A stretch of 53,897 nucleotides of DNA from Lachnospiraceae bacterium (GTDB taxonomy: Bacteria; Bacillota; Clostridia; Lachnospirales; Lachnospiraceae), in NCBI GenBank assembly GCA_017480195.1, contig JAFVBE010000022.1, positions 1 through 53,897 on the forward strand. Direction: 5' to 3'. Numbering within the stretch: the first letter of the stretch is position 1; every line of letters starts with the position of its first letter. The notes under the pieces are model-generated. The model was not told the DNA's origin and made no database searches. It saw nothing but the letters and a program-made list of their open reading frames with translations. Of the stretch, positions 24,166 through 34,000 are shown one piece after another. The translations under genes were made by a program, and so were the position numbers.

Positions 24166-24443
24166 GGTTGGATGTATCAGATATGTCTATAAGCAGGTAA
24201 TATGAGCCGTCGGTAGTTAGTACCGTTGCATGCGAATCTTAGCAGTGCATCCGTTTTCAAATACCTGAATTTTTTACGCAGTATAAATTGTCGCTCAGCA
24301 AGGCGCTCCGAATGAGTCGTAGTTGTACTACGGCGAATGAGGACAACGAAGCTGAAGACAATTTAGACAAGTAACAAAATCCACTTATTTGGAGACGGCT
24401 GCACTATGCGTGCCTGCGATAGACATATCTGATACATCCAACC
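24166..24443 (+). ncRNA. Candidate structured RNA or mobile element, copy 1 (upstream of gpr)
   Basis: A perfect 25-bp outer stem joins 24166-24190 to 24419-24443. Inside are AAGCAGGTAATATGAGCCG, the hairpin CGGTA-GTTAG-TACCG (24211-24225), TGCGAATCTTAG, a long variable arm (about 24243-24408, closed by CCGTTTTCAAATA and TATTTGGAGACGG), and GTGCCTGCG, whose CCTGC pairs with the GCAGG near the 5' side. The core matches copy 2 almost base for base, while the outer stems differ yet stay paired. It ends 25 bp before the gpr start. I do not recognise the class. The remaining DNA from 24089 to 24165 is AT-rich with a weak hairpin (TGAT...ATCA, T-run) that may end the AEC transcript. Confidence 0.55.
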
Positions 24444-24468
24444 TTAAAAGAAAAAAGGAGTATTTTTT

Positions 24469-25509
24469 ATGAAGAGATATATTCGTACGGATTTAGCACT
24501 GGAGTTAAAGGAAGACCTTCCCGAGCAGGGACTGATAGATGGCGTAAAGATATTTACTAAGAATTACAAAGACGAGGATATAAAGGAAACCATAATAGAG
24601 GTTGTAAATAAAAACGGAGAAATGCTACTCGGAAAGCCTGTCGGAACCTATGTAACTATCGAGAGCAAGAGTCTGCGTGAGGGAGACGACAGCATCAATA
24701 AATCCTTTATGCAGATACTTCATCACAATCTTGCCAAGATGATAGGTAAGGCAGATAAGATAATGGTTATAGGGCTTGGGAACAGAGCCATTACTCCCGA
24801 TTCTTTAGGACCGCTTGTGATTGACAACCTTTATATAACGAGACATCTGATAAACGAGGGACTTGTAAAGGAGGATAAGGAGCTGTCGGCGCTTGCACCC
24901 GGAGTTATGGCGCAGACCGGCATAGAGACAAGCGTTATCATAAAATCCGTCTGCGACAAGGTTAAGCCTGATGTAGTGATTGCCATAGATGCGCTCGCAG
25001 CAAGAGAGCCTGACAGACTTAATTCGACGATACAGATATGCGATACCGGTATAAATCCCGGAGCCGGAGTGGGGAACAATCGGGCGAAGCTTGACAAGAA
25101 GACGCTTGGTGTAAAGGTTATTGCGATAGGAGTGCCGACCGTTATATCTGTTCCGGCTATTGTATATCAGTCTGTAGAGGGGATGGTTAATGTATTACGA
25201 GGTGAGGTTGGTAAATCAAGCGAAACAAAGGATAACAAAAAAAATAAATCAAAAGAATATAATGGAAGAAATAACAAAAACAACGACAAAACTAAAGATA
25301 CTGATGAAGAAAAAAACAGAGGTACAGATGATGAAGACAGACTTGACCGATTTACCGATGCTGAAAAGTACGAGATAGCCTGCAATCTGCTTGAGCCGGA
25401 TTTGGCAGCAATGTTCGTGACACCGAAAAATATTGATGAAGCAGTTAAGAGGGTTTCTTATACAATTTCGGAAGCCATAAATGGTTTTTTGAATTATAAA
25501 CGGAATTAA
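24469..25509 (+). CDS. gpr: GPR spore endopeptidase
   Basis: A 346-residue germination protease. It begins with the conserved RTDLALEL segment, from which the mature form is cut in known GPRs, and shows VIGLGNRAITPDSLGPLVID, LAPGVMAQTGIET and AIDALAAREPDRLNSTIQIC, followed by INPGAGVGNNRAKL. GPR degrades alpha/beta-type SASPs during germination; one such SASP is encoded at 37285. Residues about 247-297 are a Lys/Asp/Glu/Asn-rich insertion before the C-terminal FTDAEKYEIACNLLEP. AAAGGAG precedes the ATG. spoIIP follows after 15 bp, as in Bacillus and Clostridia. Expression is expected in the forespore. Confidence 0.95.
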   Translation: MKRYIRTDLALELKEDLPEQGLIDGVKIFTKNYKDEDIKETIIEVVNKNGEMLLGKPVGTYVTIESKSLREGDDSINKSFMQILHHNLAKMIGKADKIMVIGLGNRAITPDSLGPLVIDNLYITRHLINEGLVKEDKELSALAPGVMAQTGIETSVIIKSVCDKVKPDVVIAIDALAAREPDRLNSTIQICDTGINPGAGVGNNRAKLDKKTLGVKVIAIGVPTVISVPAIVYQSVEGMVNVLRGEVGKSSETKDNKKNKSKEYNGRNNKNNDKTKDTDEEKNRGTDDEDRLDRFTDAEKYEIACNLLEPDLAAMFVTPKNIDEAVKRVSYTISEAINGFLNYKRN

Positions 25510-25524
25510 AGCATATATTTTACT

Positions 25525-26790
25525 ATGGAAAAATTAAAAAGCTTTATAGAATATTTATATTGTTTCATAGTAATAGGAATAAGCATGTTCATAATTGTCA
25601 AGTCTTCATTGCTGTCAGAAATTTTGCTAAAAAATTTTCGTGATGAAATGATACCTATGTGTGTCCTAAGCGGTCATAACGGGGACGAGTTTCTGTATGA
25701 GCTGATTCCGATACTAACGCTCAATAATGAGAAATATGATGATGGTTATGACTTATCGTATAATGATTTTGATAATTATGATTACATCAAAGCCAATACT
25801 GATATATTGTCAGATGTAAGTGATGATAGAAGAGGAACTGACACATCTGAAAATGCGTATGGTAATAACGATAGTGTATCTTCCGCATCTGATAATTTAA
25901 CGGATAATTCGAACGAAAATATTACCACAACCACTGAGCAGACTACAGAGGAAAATCCGTATGTTGATGACAGTGATTTGTATGTAACGGCTACGGCAGG
26001 AGTCAATCCGTCAGGGATATATTATACTATGGAGCAGCTTCGTGATTATGAATTCATGCTCGAGAACTGCTATGCTGTAGACAGCTCAACAAGTGTGCTT
26101 CCGGAGGAAATAGACCCGGACACACTTCTTAATATGGATATGAGTATAGACCTGTCGGGAGATGACTACAAGGTGCTTATATATCACACACATGGAAGTG
26201 AGGCATTTGCGGACAGCAGAGAGGGTGTGACTGAGGATACAGTTATAGGCGTGGGCGACGAGCTGACTCGAATACTTGAGGAGGACTACGGAATAAAAAC
26301 CTATCACGACAGAAATGTGTATGATATGGTGGACGGCGTACTTGACAGAAGCTATGCATACACACTGTCGGGTGATGCAGTAGACAGAGTATTGGCAGAG
26401 AATCCGTCGATACAGGTCGTGATAGATTTACATAGAGACGGAGTAAGAGAAGACCTTAAGCTTATGCGTGTAATAGATGGCAGACCGACTGCGCAGATAA
26501 TGTTCTTAAACGGCGTTAGCCGACTTAACCTAAATGGTGATATAGACTACCTGTATAATCCCAATAAGATTGATAACTTAGCATTCAGCTTGCAGATGCA
26601 CCTTGCGGGCAAAGCATTATACGGTGACCTGTTAAGAAGAATATATATAAGAGGCTACAGCTTTAATCTTGAGAAGCTGCCTCGTGCCTCACTCGTCGAA
26701 GTCGGTGCCCAGACCAACACGGTCGAGGAAGCCAAGAATGCAATGATACCTCTCGCTCGTATAATTTACACCGTCCTAAGCCCAAACTGA
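25525..26790 (+). CDS. spoIIP: Stage II sporulation protein P
   Basis: A 421-residue SpoIIP with an N-terminal membrane anchor (about 8-28, FIEYLYCFIVIGISMFIIVK), an acidic Ser/Thr/Asn-rich linker (about 75-150) and the amidase/endopeptidase domain. Active-site motifs are LIYHTHGSEAF (about 213), VVIDLHRDG (about 299) and SLVEVGAQTNTVEEA near the end. SpoIIP works with SpoIID and SpoIIM to thin septal peptidoglycan and drive engulfment. It is the partner of gpr in a conserved two-gene order. It has no strong Shine-Dalgarno sequence, so translation may depend on coupling to gpr. Confidence 0.95.
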   Translation: MEKLKSFIEYLYCFIVIGISMFIIVKSSLLSEILLKNFRDEMIPMCVLSGHNGDEFLYELIPILTLNNEKYDDGYDLSYNDFDNYDYIKANTDILSDVSDDRRGTDTSENAYGNNDSVSSASDNLTDNSNENITTTTEQTTEENPYVDDSDLYVTATAGVNPSGIYYTMEQLRDYEFMLENCYAVDSSTSVLPEEIDPDTLLNMDMSIDLSGDDYKVLIYHTHGSEAFADSREGVTEDTVIGVGDELTRILEEDYGIKTYHDRNVYDMVDGVLDRSYAYTLSGDAVDRVLAENPSIQVVIDLHRDGVREDLKLMRVIDGRPTAQIMFLNGVSRLNLNGDIDYLYNPNKIDNLAFSLQMHLAGKALYGDLLRRIYIRGYSFNLEKLPRASLVEVGAQTNTVEEAKNAMIPLARIIYTVLSPN

Positions 26791-26846
26791 CAATACAACA
26801 ATTACACAAATAATGTTCAATACTTAAACCTTAATCAAAAAATAAA

Positions 26847-26876
26847 TTGCTATACCGCACAGATATGTGCTATACT
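26847..26876 (+). promoter_or_regulatory. Probable promoter upstream of structured element copy 2 and lepA
   Basis: TTGCTA (26847-26852) and TATACT (26871-26876) are 18 bp apart. The spacer holds the inverted repeat GCACA-GATA-TGTGC (26857-26870). Transcription from here would include structured element copy 2 in the lepA 5' leader. Confidence 0.5.
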
Positions 26877-26912
26877 TTTCCTCGGAAAATATATAAGTTA
26901 AAAATTCAGCAA

Positions 26913-27100
26913 GGTTACGTATATCAGATGAAGTCACAAGCAGGTAATATGAGCCGCCGGTAGTTAGTGGATTAAGACTGGAAAACATATAACGAGCGAA
27001 TGCGAGTTAATATGTTTTAACAGGATTAAGACGCTTAGTACCGCTGCGTGCGAATCTTAGTGAGAACGTGCCTGCGGTGACTTTATCTGATTATGTAACC
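26913..27100 (+). ncRNA. Candidate structured RNA or mobile element, copy 2 (upstream of lepA)
   Basis: The outer stem joins 26913-26937 (GGTTACGTATATCAGATGAA, then GTCAC) to 27077-27100 with two G-U pairs and one bulge. The core AAGCAGGTAATATGAGCCG, CGGTAGTTAGT, ACCGCTGCGTGCGAATCTTA and GTGCCTGCG matches copy 1. The variable arm of copy 1 is replaced by a few bases (TGAGAAC). Instead, 66 bp are inserted in the hairpin loop (26969-27034), flanked by TTAGT on both sides. The element ends 38 bp before lepA and fills most of the 348-bp gap after spoIIP. Confidence 0.55.
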
Positions 27101-27138
27101 TTATAGTAGTATATAGCTTATTTTAGTGAGGAAAAGAC

Positions 27139-28953
27139 ATGGCACATTTAGACCAAAGCTTAATCAGGAATTTTTGCATAATAGCACATATCGACCACGG
27201 TAAATCAACTCTTGCCGACAGAATAATAGAAAAGACAGGCACCCTTACCAGCCGCGAGATGCAGGAGCAGGTGCTTGATAATATGGATCTTGAGCGTGAG
27301 CGTGGCATTACAATAAAGGCACAGTCGGTGCGTATTATATATAAGGCGAATGACGGTAAGGAATACATCTTTAATCTGATAGATACTCCGGGACATGTGG
27401 ATTTTAATTATGAGGTATCAAGAAGTCTGGCTGCATGCGAGGGAGCCGTACTTGTAGTTGATGCGGCGCAGGGCATAGAGGCACAGACCCTTGCGAATGT
27501 ATATCTTGCAGTGGACCATAACCTTGATGTGATGCCGGTTATCAATAAGATTGACCTCCCATCAGCAGATCCGGAGAGAGTCAAGAACGAGATAGAGGAT
27601 GTAATAGGTATAGAGGCACAGGACGCACCTCTTATCTCTGCAAAGAACGGAATAAATATAGAAGAGGTATTAGAGCAGATAGTTACCAAAATACCTTGTC
27701 CGAACGGTGATGTAGATGCGCCGTTTAAGGCACTTATATTCGACAGTCTATATGATTCCTATAAGGGAGTTATAATATTCTGCCGGGTATTTGACGGCGT
27801 GTGTGCGAAGGGAACAAGGATAAAAATGCTGGCGACAGGAGCAGAGGCAGAGGTCGTGCAGGTAGGAATATTCGGTGCAGGACAGTTCATACCTTGTGAT
27901 GAGCTCAGCGCGGGAATGGTTGGATATATAACCGCAAGTCTTAAGAATGTCAAGGATACAACAGTCGGTGATACAGTAACCGATGCCGACAACCCTTGTG
28001 CAGAGGCGCTTCCGGGATATAAAAAGGCTAATCCGATGGTATACTGCGGACTATATCCGGCAGATGGTGCTAAATATCCTGATTTAAGAGATGCCTTGGA
28101 GAAGCTTCAGTTAAATGATGCGTCACTAAGCTATGAGCCTGAAACCTCGATAGCACTTGGCTTCGGATTTAGATGCGGATTCTTAGGACTGTTACATCTT
28201 GAGATAATACAGGAGCGGCTTGAGAGAGAATATAACCTTGATCTTGTGACGACGGCACCGGGCGTAGTATACAGAGTGCATAAGACTGACGGCGAGGTTA
28301 TAGAACTCACCAATCCGTCTAATCTTCCTGACCCATCTGTTATAGATTATATGGAGGAGCCTTTCGTATCAGCGGAGATAATGGTTACTACAGATTATGT
28401 AGGTGCGATAATGCAGCTATGTCAGGAGAGGCGTGGTGTCTATAAAAGTATGGAATATATGGAGACAACTCGTGCTCTGCTAAAGTATGATTTACCGTTA
28501 AATGAGATAATATATGATTTCTTCGATGCCTTAAAATCAAGGTCGAGGGGCTATGCATCATTTGATTATGAATTCAAGGGCTATGTCAGGTCAGACCTTG
28601 TCAAGCTGGATATACTTATAAATAAAGAAGAGGTGGACGCACTTTCGTTCATACTTCACAAGGATACGGCTTATGAGCGGGGCAGAAAAATGTGTGATAA
28701 GCTTAAGGAAGAGATACCAAGACACTTATTCGAGATTCCTATACAGGCGGCTATCGGAAGCAAGGTAATCGCAAGAGAGACTGTCAAGGCTATGCGTAAG
28801 GATGTATTGGCAAAATGCTACGGCGGCGACATAACCAGAAAACGAAAATTGTTAGAAAAACAAAAAGAGGGCAAGAAGAGGATGCGTCAGGTGGGAAATG
28901 TAGAGATACCACAGAAGGCATTTATGAGTGTTCTTAAATTAGATGAGGAGTAG
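27139..28953 (+). CDS. lepA: Elongation factor 4 (LepA)
   Basis: A 604-residue translational GTPase of normal length. G-motifs are [13 protein letters not shown] (G1), ERERGITIK (G2), DTPGHVDF (G3) and [11 protein letters not shown] (G4). The LepA-specific C-terminal domain is present ([40 protein letters not shown]). EF4 binds ribosomes and affects elongation or back-translocation and ribosome biogenesis under stress. It is followed after 8 bp by hemW, the same order as in Bacillus. A GAGGAAAAG site precedes the ATG. Confidence 0.98.
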   Translation: MAHLDQSLIRNFCIIAHIDHGKSTLADRIIEKTGTLTSREMQEQVLDNMDLERERGITIKAQSVRIIYKANDGKEYIFNLIDTPGHVDFNYEVSRSLAACEGAVLVVDAAQGIEAQTLANVYLAVDHNLDVMPVINKIDLPSADPERVKNEIEDVIGIEAQDAPLISAKNGINIEEVLEQIVTKIPCPNGDVDAPFKALIFDSLYDSYKGVIIFCRVFDGVCAKGTRIKMLATGAEAEVVQVGIFGAGQFIPCDELSAGMVGYITASLKNVKDTTVGDTVTDADNPCAEALPGYKKANPMVYCGLYPADGAKYPDLRDALEKLQLNDASLSYEPETSIALGFGFRCGFLGLLHLEIIQERLEREYNLDLVTTAPGVVYRVHKTDGEVIELTNPSNLPDPSVIDYMEEPFVSAEIMVTTDYVGAIMQLCQERRGVYKSMEYMETTRALLKYDLPLNEIIYDFFDALKSRSRGYASFDYEFKGYVRSDLVKLDILINKEEVDALSFILHKDTAYERGRKMCDKLKEEIPRHLFEIPIQAAIGSKVIARETVKAMRKDVLAKCYGGDITRKRKLLEKQKEGKKRMRQVGNVEIPQKAFMSVLKLDEE

Positions 28954-28961
28954 GTTTACAA

Positions 28962-30158
28962 ATGAGATATGTAAGTCTTTATGTTCATATACCATTTTGC
29001 GCAGTTAAGTGCAAATATTGTGATTTTTTATCCTTTGACGGCGAGAGCTATCAGACCATGCTTCGCTATGTAGATGCTGTATGTCAGGAGATAAAACTCT
29101 ATGAACCGGTATCGGATGAATATATAGTAAGAACCATATTCATAGGAGGCGGAACGCCGTCCATACTTGATGAATCACTTATTACGAATATTATGGCATA
29201 TATAAGGAAGACTTTTAAGGTGGAGAAGGATGCCGAGATAACTATTGAGGCTAATCCTGGTACGCTCCGCCACCAGAAGCTTACCGGATACAAATTAGCC
29301 GGTATAAACCGCATAAGCATAGGGCTTCAATCAGCAGATGATGAGATGCTGAAAAGGCTCGGAAGGCTTCATAACTTCGACCAGTTTGTAGCAAGCTATA
29401 AGGCGGCAAGGCGTGCCGGCTTCGATAATATAAATATAGATGTAATGTCGGGACTTCCGGGACAGAGCATACATTCATATGTAGATACATTGTCTAAGGT
29501 GCTCGAATTCGAGCCTGAGCATATATCCGCTTATTCACTTTCCATAGAAGAGGGAACTCCTTTTGCGAGTGATGAGAGCGTGTTAAACGACCTGCCGCCT
29601 GAGATAATTGACAGGAGAATGTACGAGATAACCAAAAAGCTTTTGTCGGCAAAAAGATATGACAGATATGAGTTTTCAAACTATGCCAAGCCGGGATACG
29701 AGTGCAGACACAATATGGTCTACTGGACAGGCGGAGAATACATCGGCTTTGGACTTGGAGCATCATCGTATTTTCAGGGCAAGCGCTTCAACAACACAAG
29801 GGCGATACGATACTATATAGACACACTTGAGGAGCTCACGGATAAATTCTCAGACGCAGATAATCTCGAGAAGCTGTATAACGATACAACGAAGATGCTA
29901 CGCGAGAACATAACTCCGATATATATAGATTCACGTATGGAGGAATTTATGTTCTTGGGACTTCGTATGACCTGCGGAGTAAGCAGAAGTGACTTTGAAG
30001 AACGCTTCAATAAAGACATATTCGAGGTCTACGGTCCGGTGCTTAACAAGTACATCGGAGATGGCTATATGGCTATGACTGATGACCGCATATATTTAAC
30101 CGACATGGGCATAGATGTAAGCAATGTAATACTAAGTGAATTTTTATTGGACAAATAA
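28962..30158 (+). CDS. hemW: Radical SAM heme chaperone HemW
   Basis: A 398-residue radical SAM protein with the CxxxCxxC cluster site C13, C17, C20 (HIPFCAVKCKYCDF), then the GG-x-P segment IFIGGGTPSIL, and the HemN_C-like domain (FMFLGLRMTCGVSRSDFEER). HemW homologues bind heme and pass it to target proteins; older annotations call them coproporphyrinogen oxidase, but they lack the fourth cysteine of true HemN. The final region is the usual winged-helix tail. It ends the lepA operon. The 440 bp that follow hold a long palindrome and a promoter. Confidence 0.95.
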   Translation: MRYVSLYVHIPFCAVKCKYCDFLSFDGESYQTMLRYVDAVCQEIKLYEPVSDEYIVRTIFIGGGTPSILDESLITNIMAYIRKTFKVEKDAEITIEANPGTLRHQKLTGYKLAGINRISIGLQSADDEMLKRLGRLHNFDQFVASYKAARRAGFDNINIDVMSGLPGQSIHSYVDTLSKVLEFEPEHISAYSLSIEEGTPFASDESVLNDLPPEIIDRRMYEITKKLLSAKRYDRYEFSNYAKPGYECRHNMVYWTGGEYIGFGLGASSYFQGKRFNNTRAIRYYIDTLEELTDKFSDADNLEKLYNDTTKMLRENITPIYIDSRMEEFMFLGLRMTCGVSRSDFEERFNKDIFEVYGPVLNKYIGDGYMAMTDDRIYLTDMGIDVSNVILSEFLLDK

Positions 30159-30226
30159 GGTTGCTTTATTTAGCAAATTAAGCATAATGTTAATTTGTGT
30201 ATATAATAAGGTTGTATTGTTGATGT

Positions 30227-30423
30227 GGTTACGCAGACAGACAGCTATGGTAACATTTTGCACAATTTACGTAAAATCAGAAATGAGTGGTTCGTATGTA
30301 TTCGCTCAGAAATCGTGCTGTCTGAGCAAAGCGAGTTCACGATTTCGTGCGAAGACAAAGAATCCGAGTTTACTGATTTAGTAAATTGATTGCAAGTTAC
30401 CATAGCTGTCTGTCTGCGTAATC
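30227..30423. repeat. Long nested palindromic element after hemW
   Basis: 28-bp arms (30227-30254 and 30396-30423) containing ACGCAGACAGACAGCTATGG are complementary except for one G-U pair. Inside, CAATTTACGTAAAATCAG pairs imperfectly with CTGATTTAGTAAATTG, and GAAATCGTG with CACGATTTC at the tip. Weaker pairing continues outward to about 30194 and 30453. The core differs from the two elements near gpr and lepA. It may be a MITE-like insertion or a structured RNA. The rest of 30159-30598 contains only a promoter. Confidence 0.6.
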
Positions 30424-30519
30424 ATGTTAATAATACGGCCCTTTATATACAATTTGGTTAACATAATTGCACTTGGTTTACATAAAAATGACACGATTTG
30501 TTGCTTTTTGGAAAATCTA

Positions 30520-30548
30520 TTGACATAAAATATCCTATTTTATAATCT
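30520..30548 (+). promoter_or_regulatory. Probable promoter of the gene at 30599
   Basis: TTGACA (30520-30525) is followed 17 bp later by TAATCT (30543-30548), or 15 bp later by TATAAT (30541-30546). It lies about 50 bp before the start codon of the next gene. Confidence 0.5.
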
Positions 30549-30598
30549 ATAAATACTTTAGCATGCAAAGAATTTATGATATGAAATGGGGTATAACG

Positions 30599-30826
30599 AT
30601 GGAAGAGAAAAAAGAATTTGATGAGCAAAAGAAAAAACATGACAATAGAAGAAAGCTTACATATAGTGAATATTACAGCGATATGCTGGTAAAAGAGCAG
30701 CCGTTTTATAGAAAGGGAATGAGTGAGGAAGAAAAAAGTAAGGAAGAGGAATACCTTAATGATAACCTAAAGGATTTTTATGAAGGTAAATACATGCCGT
30801 TATGGAAACAGGACTGGTTCAAATAA
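30599..30826 (+). CDS. Unrecognised small charged protein
   Basis: A 75-residue, highly charged protein rich in Lys and Glu, with the opening MEEKKEFDEQKKKHDNRRKL and the ending YEGKYMPLWKQDWFK. It is probably helical, with no membrane segment. ATG 30599 is preferred because GGGG lies upstream; an ATG at 30563 lacks a site. It has its own likely promoter and stands alone between hemW and the surface-protein gene. Function is unknown. Confidence 0.6.
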   Translation: MEEKKEFDEQKKKHDNRRKLTYSEYYSDMLVKEQPFYRKGMSEEEKSKEEEYLNDNLKDFYEGKYMPLWKQDWFK

Positions 30827-31055
30827 TAAAAATATTCATTTTTTCATAGAATTCTCCGATATAATAAATGAAATAATATGCTCAGAAAAATAAAATACAA
30901 AATAAACTTAAAAAATTACAAAAAATACTATATTTTGTAGATTTTACATAAAAAAGTATTTTATTTTCTGAGAATATGTGTTATACTGTAAAATATTATG
31001 GACATATTATGGCATACGAGACTTTAAAATTAATATAAATTATCGAGGTGGAAAG

Positions 31056-34000
31056 ATGAATATTAAGGACAAATTAATCAGAAAGCTGCTTGATGTCGGT
31101 AAAAAGCATAGGATATTGGTTTATCCTACGCTTATTCTTGTTGCTATTATCAGTGCAATCTCTCATGCTGTATATTGGGGTAGAGGCAATGGAAAGAGAC
31201 TTGTTGCGTCAGTTTCTATAGTTGCGCTCTTGATTACACAATCACTGTTTCTCACTTCATCAGCGTTAGATGATAGTGAAGAACCGAATATAAGCACGGA
31301 GGAAAGTACTGAAGCAAGCATAGAAGAAAGCACTGAAGAGGTAGTTGATACTTCTGATGTGACGGATAATGAAGTTGCTGATGCTGAGGCTGCAGAGTCA
31401 GACGATTCCGTGAATGACGATTCTGATGATACAGATACCGAAGCTGTAACAGAAGCAGATGGCGATGCCACAACGGAAGGTGATATAGCTGATAATGTCC
31501 TTGATGCCTCATCTGAAGAAGAAACCACAGAAACCTTAACTGATAATGTTCTTAATCAAAACCTTGATACTCTTGATAATAATAATTTAAGTGCTGTTGC
31601 AATGGCTGCATTAAATGGTATAGATACGACAGAGTTGGATTTAGTTGGTGCAACAGGTGCTTATTCTGCCAATTATATTGTTGTATATAAAAACAATGCA
31701 ACTGATTATAATGATACTGTTGCCGGCCAGGTCTCAAATGATGATGGCGAAATTACCTCACTTGACATATCTGCTGTAAGAGCAGACTGGAGCAATGGTG
31801 GAGATGCAGGTATTGAAGTAACAGGACCATATACGGATAGTTCATGTACAACCGAAGCTGATATATCAAGTAAAAATCCGGAAGATTGGAACGCAGAGTC
31901 TGACGGTTCGACAATAAATATATATTATAAGGCTATGCGAAAAAGCTATAATGTAAGTATAATAAGTGGTAATGAAACAAAGAATGTAACAGTAACCTTA
32001 GCTGAACCGTCAAATGATATTTCTGCTGCGGCCTCTATGACTGTTGGAAGTGCAACTGATTATGAATTTACAAAATTCGCTTATGATTATCAGGGACTTA
32101 ATTTAGGTGAAACCTTTTATGAAGAAGGAAAAACTATTGATATAACAGGTAATGTTGAATTTACTGCTCAATGGTCACCACAGACCTTCAAGATTTCCTG
32201 TGATGTTAATCCTGATGGTACATATGTTGTTTTAACAGGGGATAATCAGACTATTGATGTTGGTTGTACATATGATGCAACAGTAACACTTCCGGATGCT
32301 GATGCTGTAAGTGCGCTGGCAACAAGTAAGGGCTACAAGCTTAGCCACTGGACAGACGGTACAAATGAATATGCACCCGGAGCAACTCTTACGGTTGAGC
32401 AGGTTAATTCACTTGCCAAAACTGAATCCGGAGATAACTTAGCTGATTATGGTACACCACTCACAGCAGTATGGATATATAAGGATGTTAATATTACTCT
32501 ATCCGGAACAGGTGCAACAATTGATAACGAATATAAAACCGTAACAGCCGAGTATGGTGATACGATTTCAATAAATATAGATACAGTATATTTAGGTGCT
32601 GCATCAAATGAGGATAATTTTACATATACCATAACTGCCGGAGAAGGTGCAATTAATGACCTTGGACTTAGCATAACTCAGACTACAAACGGAGGTAAAC
32701 AGACAGGCTTCGTGGTGTCGGGTCAGCTTACTGATATAAGTGATGTTGATAATGTCAAAGGAGTCATATTAACCATTCAGATAGCTGATGAAAATCAGAA
32801 GGAGAACGAGACACCGGAATCAAGAAGTGTCACATTTTATTCGAAGAAAAAGGAAGTAACCTTAGATAATACTACAGTTAAGGATGGGGCAGGAAAAGAC
32901 TTGTCTAAAACCTATGATGGTGATAGTAAAATTACCACTTCCGGTAAATGTAGTATTGATTCTCCGGTTGTGATTAAGGGGGCAACAGATGATGTTTATG
33001 CTACCTTTAATCAGGTTGCCGATCTTGATGATGCTAATGCCGGTACAAATAAAGGTGCAACCTTATATAATGTAAGTCTTGTCGGAGCTAAAGCGGATAA
33101 ATATATACTTACAGATGTTGACACAAGCGGTAATGCTCATGTGGATAATGTCGCTGAGGTCGAAAGAGTATTAATTCCGGTAGAGATTAAGAAGGTTGAT
33201 GAGAGTGCGTCTGATACAGTTCTCTTCGGAGAAGAAAGACCTCAGTATACTTTGGTTATATCTAATCCTGACAAATTATCATCGTATTCTGCTTCGGATT
33301 CGGTTAAGAGTGACAGGGAATATTATTATAGCATTGCAAATGATGATACGGCGCGTATGAGCTTTATAGAAAGCAAGCTTGGATTTACAGGCTGGGATTG
33401 TGCAAGAACGATATACAGTCCGGTTAATACGAACCCCGGTTATACTATAAAGCCTGTATTTAGCTCTGCAGGCACGAACTATGCAGTAGAAGCACCAAGT
33501 ACAGTATTTTATGTAGACCGTGAAGAAGGAGAAGGCTATTACAAGCTTAGCAAGCAGCCTGTCAACGGTGTATATCCGGGACTTACAATATCTCCTGACA
33601 ATGGATATGATAAAATAAGAGTTGTAGAAGGTGGAGATATAACAGAGTCTATGAGTAAAAGTGCGGCTGAGGCTTTGTTCTCCAACTATGTAACGATAGA
33701 TAACGGTGAGAATCAGACAATAGTTCTGCAGATGCTTAATTCATCAACCGGAGCTATTACCAAGACAGTTACGCTTAATAATATAAATGTCGATGGAAAT
33801 GGACCTGTGTTGCAGAGCTTTACTGTTACACCAAATACCGATTATTTTAACGAGACGGATTTCGGCGCTTACTATCATACACAGACTATAGGCGGTTCCG
33901 CAGTAGAGAGCGTAAGCATTAAATTTATATATAAATCGGTCGGAGGAAGCGCTTGTGATACTCTTTATTACACATTTACCGATGATAAAAATAATGTGCT

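Noticed and set aside
28962-30158. Oxygen-independent coproporphyrinogen oxidase (HemN)
   Set aside because: The cluster motif is CxxxCxxC followed by Asp-Phe, without the fourth Cys of HemN, so HemW fits better.
30194-30453. Third copy of the gpr/lepA structured element
   Set aside because: The architecture is similar, but the conserved core blocks (GCAGGTAATATGAGCCG, GCGAATCTTAG) are missing.
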